Source of the DNA: Flavobacteriales bacterium
GTDB taxonomy: Bacteria; Bacteroidota; Bacteroidia; Flavobacteriales; BACL11
Length of the DNA: 19,873 nt
Direction of reading: 5' to 3'
Assembly (NCBI GenBank): GCA_018664745.1
Contig: JABJNS010000094.1
Location: 1-19,873, forward strand
The notes beneath the pieces are model-generated. The model worked only from the letters and a program-made list of their open reading frames with translations. It was not told the DNA's origin and made no database searches. Shown one piece after another: positions 16,857-19,873 of the stretch. Each line of letters begins with the position of its first letter. Position 1 is the stretch's first letter. A program made the position numbers and the translations under genes.

Positions 16857-17303
16857 ATGAATATGCCTCAATTAAATTTGCCAAATGCAGCCCTCAAAAC
16901 TAAATTAGTTGAAGGGACTACACAAGTTTTTGATGCAGTAAGAAAAAAATATTTGGTTTTAACTCCTGAAGAGTGGGTGCGCCAACACTTTATTCATTAT
17001 TTATATAAGGAAAAAAAATACCCTTTGGGCTTGATGGGAGTAGAGCAGATGGTAAAATATAATGGTATGCAAACTAGGGCTGATATTGTGCTTTATAATG
17101 CTGATGGAAAACCAAATGTAATTGTTGAATGCAAAGCGCCAAAGGTGAAGATTACACAAGATGCTTTTAATCAGATTGCAAAATATAATTTCAAATTAAA
17201 AGTTAATTTTTTAGTGGTAACCAATGGTATACAACATTTCTGTTGCGCTATGGATTATGAAAATAATAAGATTACTTTTTTGGAGGAAGTTCCTGCTTAT
17301 TAA
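16857..17303 (+). CDS. Type I restriction HsdR N-terminal domain protein (orphan)
   Basis: This protein of about 148 residues consists of a single HsdR N-terminal (PD-(D/E)xK-like) nuclease-fold domain. The conserved stretch KKYLVLTPEEWVRQHFIHYL is followed by RADIVLYNADGKPNVIVECKAP, in which the Asp and the E-C-K triplet form the D...ExK catalytic pattern, and then FNQIAKYNFKLKVNFLVVTNG. It lacks the helicase and coupling domains of HsdR, and no hsdM or hsdS is nearby. It is the stand-alone housekeeping-like protein commonly found next to holA in Bacteroidota, not part of a restriction system here. Three starts are possible: GTG 16851, ATG 16857 and ATG 16863; the last begins MPQLNLP, as I recall for many homologues. 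Function unknown. Confidence 0.85.
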   Translation: MNMPQLNLPNAALKTKLVEGTTQVFDAVRKKYLVLTPEEWVRQHFIHYLYKEKKYPLGLMGVEQMVKYNGMQTRADIVLYNADGKPNVIVECKAPKVKITQDAFNQIAKYNFKLKVNFLVVTNGIQHFCCAMDYENNKITFLEEVPAY

Positions 17304-17475
17304 CTCTTCTAATTTCAGAAAACATTCCAAAAGCAAGTAATGCCATTGAAGCTATTCCTAGCTATGAGCCGCTATTGTTTTACCAACTTAAATCAGAATA
17401 ATCCAATGTTATTAAATGAATAATTATTAATGCTAAAGCAACTAAGGCTACTATGAGTATGAATTTATTGTTCAT
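17272..17475 (-). pseudogene. Small single-TM-type membrane protein, broken by two in-frame stops
   Basis: From ATG at 17475 the minus strand encodes a hydrophobic N-terminus (MNNKFILIVALVALALII) and LDYSDLSW, then a TAA (17382-17380). The same frame continues as NNSGS, a TAG (17364-17362), LGIASMALLAFGMFSEIRR and a basic tail to a TAA at 17274-17272. Read across both stops it is a 67-codon, two-helix protein resembling small Bacteroidota proteins I recall with D-[YF]-x-[DN]-L-S-[FW]-x-x-N-x-G-x-Y-L-G-I; the TAG sits where the Tyr codon should be. There is no frameshift. The ATG overlaps the end of the upstream membrane gene by 11 bases, and the tail overlaps the convergent HsdR-N gene by 32 bases. 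The alternative is a functional 31-residue peptide. The family link is from memory. Confidence 0.6.
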
Positions 17476-17812
17476 TTTTATTGATTCCCAAATAGATAAA
17501 AATAAATCCTAAAATGGTTATAAGGCTTGTCATAGCAAATACAATAATGTCGAATCTCCCATCATTAAAATTAAAGAACCAACTAATCATTAAACCAAAA
17601 ACAGCAATGGTTGAGCCTCCTACTAATTCGCGTTTCCATGCTAAATAATTAAGTCCGAAAAGTAAAAGCCAAGGAAAGGCATTTGGACGATTTTTTATAA
17701 TTCCAATTAATCCACCTCCATAACTTTCCGAGCCAGAAACCAAAGCAAATACAAAAACAATAGTTGTGATTGCTAATAATAATGTGCGCGCAATTTTTCT
17801 GAGCATTTCCAT
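17465..17812 (-). CDS. Small integral membrane protein, four predicted helices
   Basis: This 115-residue protein has four hydrophobic segments (about residues 8-26, 46-60, 66-83 and 90-110). A short Gly-rich loop (SGSESYGGGLIGI) follows the first, and N-R-P-N-A-F-P-W precedes the second. It resembles a group of small uncharacterised Bacteroidota membrane proteins; I cannot name the family with confidence. Two ATGs compete: 17812 (MEMLRK) and 17806 (MLRK). A diverged copy of the first seven codons, starting at the second ATG, lies 322 bp upstream directly at the stop of the next membrane gene, which favours 17806 as the original start. The end overlaps the downstream pseudogene by 11 bases. 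It is transcribed with its neighbours or from a TAnnTTTG box at 17817-17824. Confidence 0.75.
   Translation of the reverse strand: MEMLRKIARTLLLAITTIVFVFALVSGSESYGGGLIGIIKNRPNAFPWLLLFGLNYLAWKRELVGGSTIAVFGLMISWFFNFNDGRFDIIVFAMTSLITILGFIFIYLGINKNEQ
17787..17807. repeat. Direct repeat, copy at array distal side (inside membrane gene start)
   Basis: On the minus strand this is AATGCTCAGAAAAATTGC followed by GCG, the first codons of the small membrane gene. Its partner is at 18109-18129: 18 bases identical, 20 of 21 with one difference (a synonymous Ala third base). The pair brackets the repeat array, as a target-site duplication would. Confidence 0.8.
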
Positions 17813-17816
17813 TTGT

Positions 17817-17824
17817 CAAATATA
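17817..17824 (-). promoter_or_regulatory. Possible promoter -7 box for small membrane gene
   Basis: The minus-strand TATATTTG matches TAnnTTTG four bases before the ATG at 17812 and ten before the ATG at 17806. If real, the inserted segment may have supplied a new, nearly leaderless promoter. Motif match only. Confidence 0.35.
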
Positions 17825-17885
17825 AGATTTTCAACATAATTTTTTGCTTTAATTTCTTTATTAAATTATGTTTCATAAAAAATGT

Positions 17886-18074
17886 AGAGTGCGGAATCCT
17901 CTACTGACACTCAGTTACGCAACAGAAAGAGTGCGGTACATTTATTTGGGAGTCAGTTAAGCAATAGAAAGAGTGCGAAATCTTCTACAGGGAGTCAGAT
18001 ATAGTGTTGTAAGAGTCAGATACGAAAGGTAAAGAGTGTGAAATCATCTGCAAGCAGTCATTTACACAAATGAA
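17886..18074. repeat. Nine-unit 21-bp intergenic tandem repeat array
   Basis: There are nine consecutive 21-base units starting at 17886, 17907, 17928, 17949, 17970, 17991, 18012, 18033 and 18054. The first 12 bases follow RGAGTSMGNWAH: A at position 3, T at 5 and A at 11 are invariant, G at 4 and 8 are kept in eight of nine, and position 6 is only C or G. The last nine bases vary, although units 2 and 4 (GCAACAGAA, GCAATAGAA) and units 1, 5 and 8 (CCTCTACTG, CTTCTACAG, CATCTGCAA) are related. There is no insertion or deletion in 189 bases. Any long reading frame through it is interrupted by stops, so it is non-coding. Minus-strand transcription of the flanking genes would copy the array into RNA, each unit then ending in an ACTC-type core. 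Confidence 0.9.
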
Positions 18075-18108
18075 TGACAAGTAGTAAAAGATAATTCAAT
18101 AATCATTT

Positions 18109-18129
18109 CGTGCAATTTTTCTGAGCATT
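18109..18129. repeat. Direct repeat, copy at array proximal side (at stop of upstream gene)
   Basis: This is the partner of 17787-17807. On the minus strand the upstream gene's TAA runs straight into ATG CTC AGA AAA ATT GCA CG (TAATG overlap), which then goes on only three codons to a TGA. It looks like the severed start of the small membrane gene now located beyond the array. Confidence 0.8.
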
Positions 18130-18514
18130 AGCACCAATAAGGGTAGTATCCACAATACATTAATCCTGCTCCAATCAATACAGCTATAATAAGCCATACT
18201 TTTGATTCGCTATTTTTATAGCGCTCCATTTTTTGGACTACAAAACTTGGAAAAGCAATACGAACTACTCCTTTTAAAACTGACATCCAACCGATAAAGG
18301 TTACAAAACCCAATACATCCAAAGTCCAAATATTGTGCAGGATGATGACCGGTAAGCCAATTAATAGAGAGAGCATTCCTGTAAACATAACATGGGTTTC
18401 ATCCTTTGATGCTGCTATCATTACCTCCATCCCCTTTTTGCTAATAAGTAGTGCTCCTGCAACTAAAAAGAAGAAATAGCCATAAAATTTGAGAAAGAAA
18501 ATACTTGTTTCCAT
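18128..18514 (-). CDS. Small integral membrane protein, four predicted helices
   Basis: This 128-residue membrane protein has hydrophobic segments at about residues 9-26, 42-60, 64-92 and 104-121. The block LLIGLPVIILHNIWTLDVLGF, then TFIGWMSVLKGVVRIAFP, is recognisable from a widespread uncharacterised family of small inner-membrane proteins with the pattern HN-x-W ... T-x-x-GW-x-x-x-x-KG. There are no catalytic motifs. It is divergent from the MarR gene across 124 bases that contain two operator-like palindromes, so it may share that regulator. A TATCTTTA box (18543-18536) is one mismatch from the Bacteroidota -7 consensus. Its stop overlaps a duplicated remnant of the start of the next gene, indicating that the two formerly overlapped as an operon. 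Function unknown. Confidence 0.8.
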   Translation of the reverse strand: METSIFFLKFYGYFFFLVAGALLISKKGMEVMIAASKDETHVMFTGMLSLLIGLPVIILHNIWTLDVLGFVTFIGWMSVLKGVVRIAFPSFVVQKMERYKNSESKVWLIIAVLIGAGLMYCGYYPYWC

Positions 18515-18582
18515 AGTGATTTAGTTTAATTTCTGTAAAGATAATAAAATATTTATATCTAGTAATTAATAGTTTTCTTTAA

Positions 18583-18612
18583 TTAATGTATCTACATTAA
18601 ATGTAATTACAT
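18583..18612. promoter_or_regulatory. Twin palindromic operator, probable MarR binding sites
   Basis: There are two palindromes 15 bp apart centre to centre: TTAATGTATCTACATTAA (18583-18600, perfect 8-base arms, 2-base spacer) and ATGTAATTACAT (18601-18612, fully symmetric). Both share the core ATGTA-N2-TACAT. They lie 27-56 bases before the marR ATG, between the two divergent genes, and the second reaches the -7 box. Autoregulation by the MarR protein is the natural inference. Confidence 0.7.
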
Positions 18613-18619
18613 ATATTTG
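18612..18619 (+). promoter_or_regulatory. Promoter -7 box for marR-doxX operon
   Basis: TATATTTG matches TAnnTTTG exactly, with about 13 bases of predicted leader before the ATG at 18639. Its first base is the last base of the second palindrome, so a bound repressor would block the promoter. No TTTG at -33. Confidence 0.5.
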
Positions 18620-18638
18620 AGTCATCAAATTATTGATT

Positions 18639-19103
18639 ATGAAAATAGAAGAAGAAATACAGCAAGGGAGTTTTCAATCCGAACAACAAAGGTTGTTAAT
18701 CAACATAGTGTATACGGGTAATCAGTTTACTTTATCCAATAACAGAATGCTGAAACAATTTTCAATTACAACTCAACAGTTTAATGTGTTGAGAATTTTG
18801 AGAGGCCAGAAAGGAAACCCAATTTCAGTAAAGGATATACACGGTAGGATGTTGGATAGCACCTCCAATGTGTCACGCCTAGTGGATAAGCTGTTGGCGA
18901 AAGGGCTTATTGAACGCATTATTTGTCCTAAGGACAGAAGAAGAGTAGAATTGACAATTACAAATAAAGGACTTGATTTGTTGGGGAAAATTGATGAATG
19001 TTTTGGTGGGTTGAAAGTGGAAATGGAAAATGCAATAACAGAGGAGGAGGCTAAAATAGCAAGCCGTATCCTGGATAAATTTAGAATTATTAACCAAATT
19101 TAA
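18639..19103 (+). CDS. MarR family transcriptional regulator
   Basis: This 154-residue winged-helix regulator starts from ATG at 18639; an in-frame TTG two codons earlier is disfavoured. The order is typical: an N-terminal dimerisation helix (YTGNQFTLSNNRMLKQF), helices in ITTQQFNVLRILRGQKG (about 42-60), the recognition region VKDIHGRMLDSTSNVSRLVDKLLAKGLIER (about 65-94), the wing CPKDRRRVELTITNKG (about 97-112) with the family D-x-R-R-x-x-x-x-x-T motif, and C-terminal dimer helices. There is no Cys in the classical redox-sensing N-terminal position, so ligand rather than oxidant sensing is a guess. It is followed after seven bases by a DoxX gene, almost certainly its target, and preceded by twin palindromes. 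It acts as a dimer on DNA, probably as a repressor of its own operon. Confidence 0.92.
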   Translation: MKIEEEIQQGSFQSEQQRLLINIVYTGNQFTLSNNRMLKQFSITTQQFNVLRILRGQKGNPISVKDIHGRMLDSTSNVSRLVDKLLAKGLIERIICPKDRRRVELTITNKGLDLLGKIDECFGGLKVEMENAITEEEAKIASRILDKFRIINQI

Positions 19104-19110
19104 TTATATT

Positions 19111-19485
19111 ATGAAAAACAAAATTTTTATGGGAGTTCGTATTTTATTCGGACTCATGATGGTAAACTCAGGACTAAACAAATTTTTAGGCTATATGCCA
19201 ATGCCTGAAATGGCAGAAGCAGCAGGGACTTTAATGGGTGCTTTTGCAGCAAGCGTTTATATGTTTCCTTTAGTTGCTGTGGTTGAGCTATTGGCTGGGG
19301 GTTTAATTATTACCAAAAAGTACAATGCTTTAGGAGCTGTATTGATGATGCCTGTAACAGTAAATATTTTTTTGATACATACTGTTTTGGATCCAGCAGG
19401 ATTTGTAATGGGTTTAATCCTATTGTTAATCAATACTTGGATTCTAATAGAAAATAAAGAAAAGTTTTCAGGGTTAATTGATTAA
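19111..19485 (+). CDS. DoxX family membrane protein
   Basis: This 124-residue, four-helix integral membrane protein of the DoxX/DoxD-like family starts with GVRILFGLMMVNSGLNKF, the usual R-x-x-x-G-x-x-x-x-x-x-G-x-x-K pattern of the first helix. The second helix VAVVELLAGGLIITKKY carries the conserved Glu, a third contains LGAVLMMPVTVNIFLIH, and the last is GLILLLINTWILIENKEKF. Bacterial DoxX proteins of this size are linked with thiol/redox stress and quinone-related functions, but the activity is mostly unproven. It is co-transcribed with the MarR gene seven bases upstream, and a perfect palindromic terminator follows the stop. Regulation by that MarR protein is the likely mode. Confidence 0.88.
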   Translation: MKNKIFMGVRILFGLMMVNSGLNKFLGYMPMPEMAEAAGTLMGAFAASVYMFPLVAVVELLAGGLIITKKYNALGAVLMMPVTVNIFLIHTVLDPAGFVMGLILLLINTWILIENKEKFSGLID

Positions 19486-19501
19486 TAGTCTCATTTAATT
19501 T

Positions 19502-19533
19502 AAAAAATCCCACTCAATTGAGTGGGATTTTTT
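19502..19533. terminator. Palindromic rho-independent terminator
   Basis: A perfect 32-base inverted repeat (arms 19502-19517 and 19518-19533; core ATCCCACTCAA with its complement) starts with an A run and ends in T6-7. It closes the marR-doxX operon. Because it is symmetric it could also act on the other strand, although no convergent gene is present. Confidence 0.93.
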
Positions 19534-19600
19534 TATGCAAAATTCTAAGCATTAGCTTGTTAGTATTCCTTATTTTCGCGCCCTCAAAAAAATATAGATT

Positions 19601-19873
19601 ATGAAATCAGCATTTAAGTTTATTACCCCAAGCAATGGAAGTATAAAAGATGATATGTTATCAGGTTTAACTGTCGCTTTAGCCTTAGTTCCTGAAGCAG
19701 TAGCTTTTGCATTTGTAGCGGGAATATCACCTATTATTGGTTTGTATGGTGCATTTATGATGGGATTAGTTACTGCTATTTTTGGTGGTAGACCAGGTAT
19801 GATTTCTGGTGCAACTGGTGCTTTAGCAGTTGTAATGGTACATTTAATAAGAGAAGGAAATGCTATGGGGCCT
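19601..19873 (+). CDS. SulP family inorganic anion transporter, N-terminal part (cut by window edge)
   Basis: Ninety-one codons from ATG at 19601 run to the right edge. The sequence DDMLSGLTVALALVPEAVAFAFVAG is the SulP signature in the first helices, followed by SPIIGLYGAFMMGLVTAIFGG, RPGMISGATGALAVVMVHL, the helix 3 region conserved in SulP/SLC26 carriers. Members move sulfate, bicarbonate or other anions with Na+ or H+ and end in a cytoplasmic STAS domain; that part is outside the window, as are residues needed to judge substrate. The full protein would normally be 500-570 residues. It is separated from the marR-doxX operon by a terminator and about 67 bases containing a near-match -7 box (TATTTTCG, 19571-19578). 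Confidence 0.93.
   Translation, partial: MKSAFKFITPSNGSIKDDMLSGLTVALALVPEAVAFAFVAGISPIIGLYGAFMMGLVTAIFGGRPGMISGATGALAVVMVHLIREGNAMGP

Larger units (their letters stand above)
17808..18129. other. Inferred inserted segment carrying the 21-bp repeat array
   Basis: This is the non-coding stretch between two small membrane-protein genes, together with one copy of the bounding direct repeat. It holds about 78 bases of A/T-rich sequence with a weak CATAATTT/AAATTATG inverted pair (17835-17842 and 17863-17870), the nine-unit array (17886-18074), and about 34 A/T-rich bases. If the segment plus one repeat copy is removed, the upstream gene's stop and the downstream gene's ATG fuse as TAATG, a normal overlapping operon junction. 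No terminal inverted repeats and no encoded transposase are seen, so the mechanism is unknown. Insertion is inferred. Confidence 0.6.

Noticed and set aside
16857..17303. Part of a type I restriction-modification system.
   Set aside because: No hsdM, hsdS or helicase domain in the window, and the domain occurs as a stand-alone protein beside holA in this phylum.
17886..18074. A seven-codon peptide repeat: 21 bases is seven codons, and one plus-strand frame reads a recurring R-V-R pattern.
   Set aside because: The frame has in-frame stops in units 4, 7 and 8, no start codon or leader, and the third positions show no coding bias; the flanking genes run on the other strand.
17886..18074. CRISPR array.
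   Set aside because: Conserved part of 12 and variable part of 9 bases are far too short, variable parts are partly related to each other, and no cas gene is nearby.

Overview
The window is about two-thirds A+T, densely coded on both strands, and looks like the chromosome of a Bacteroidota bacterium of the Flavobacteriales/Cytophagales kind. This rests on the lineage-typical families (DUF5606, DUF5777, a long YidC with a periplasmic domain, a carboxypeptidase-regulatory-domain TonB receptor, an HsdR-N domain protein beside holA) and on promoter-like boxes of the Bacteroidota form TAnnTTTG just upstream of several starts. The order within the phylum cannot be fixed from this piece. Most of it is a core genome region; no complete transposon, phage, rRNA or tRNA gene is visible.

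Layout. 1-1125 (minus): a DUF5606 gene followed by an M3 oligoendopeptidase cut by the window edge. 1223-2458 (plus): UMF1-type MFS permease. 2528-5980 (plus): a tight five-gene run of c-type haem lipoprotein, YceI protein, DUF5777 barrel, L-2-hydroxyglutarate oxidase and an unknown protein, closed by a hairpin terminator shared with convergent purB (6047-7390, minus). 7480-8681 (plus): DUF456 membrane protein and mqnA (futalosine menaquinone pathway). 8668-9908 (minus): DUF2200 and a TonB C-terminal-domain protein. 9998-13437 (minus): pyrG then yidC, with a terminator after yidC. 13540-15795 (minus): TonB-dependent receptor. 15842-17303: divergent holA and HsdR-N gene whose starts are only 13 bp apart.

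The accessory-looking part is 17272-18514 (minus strand): two small membrane-protein genes and a small decayed one. Between the two intact genes lies a non-coding segment holding nine 21-bp tandem repeats (17886-18074; 12 conserved plus 9 variable bases, phase never broken). It is bounded by an 18-bp exact (21-bp with one mismatch) direct repeat of the junction between the two genes. The simplest reading is that the genes once overlapped as TAATG and that a segment of roughly 300 bp carrying the array was inserted there, duplicating the target. The third gene of the run has two in-frame stop codons but keeps its frame and family-like motifs.

18583-19533 (plus): a MarR regulator and a DoxX membrane protein in one operon, preceded by two matched palindromes that run up to a promoter box and closed by a perfect 32-bp palindromic terminator. 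19601 to the end is the start of a SulP anion transporter.
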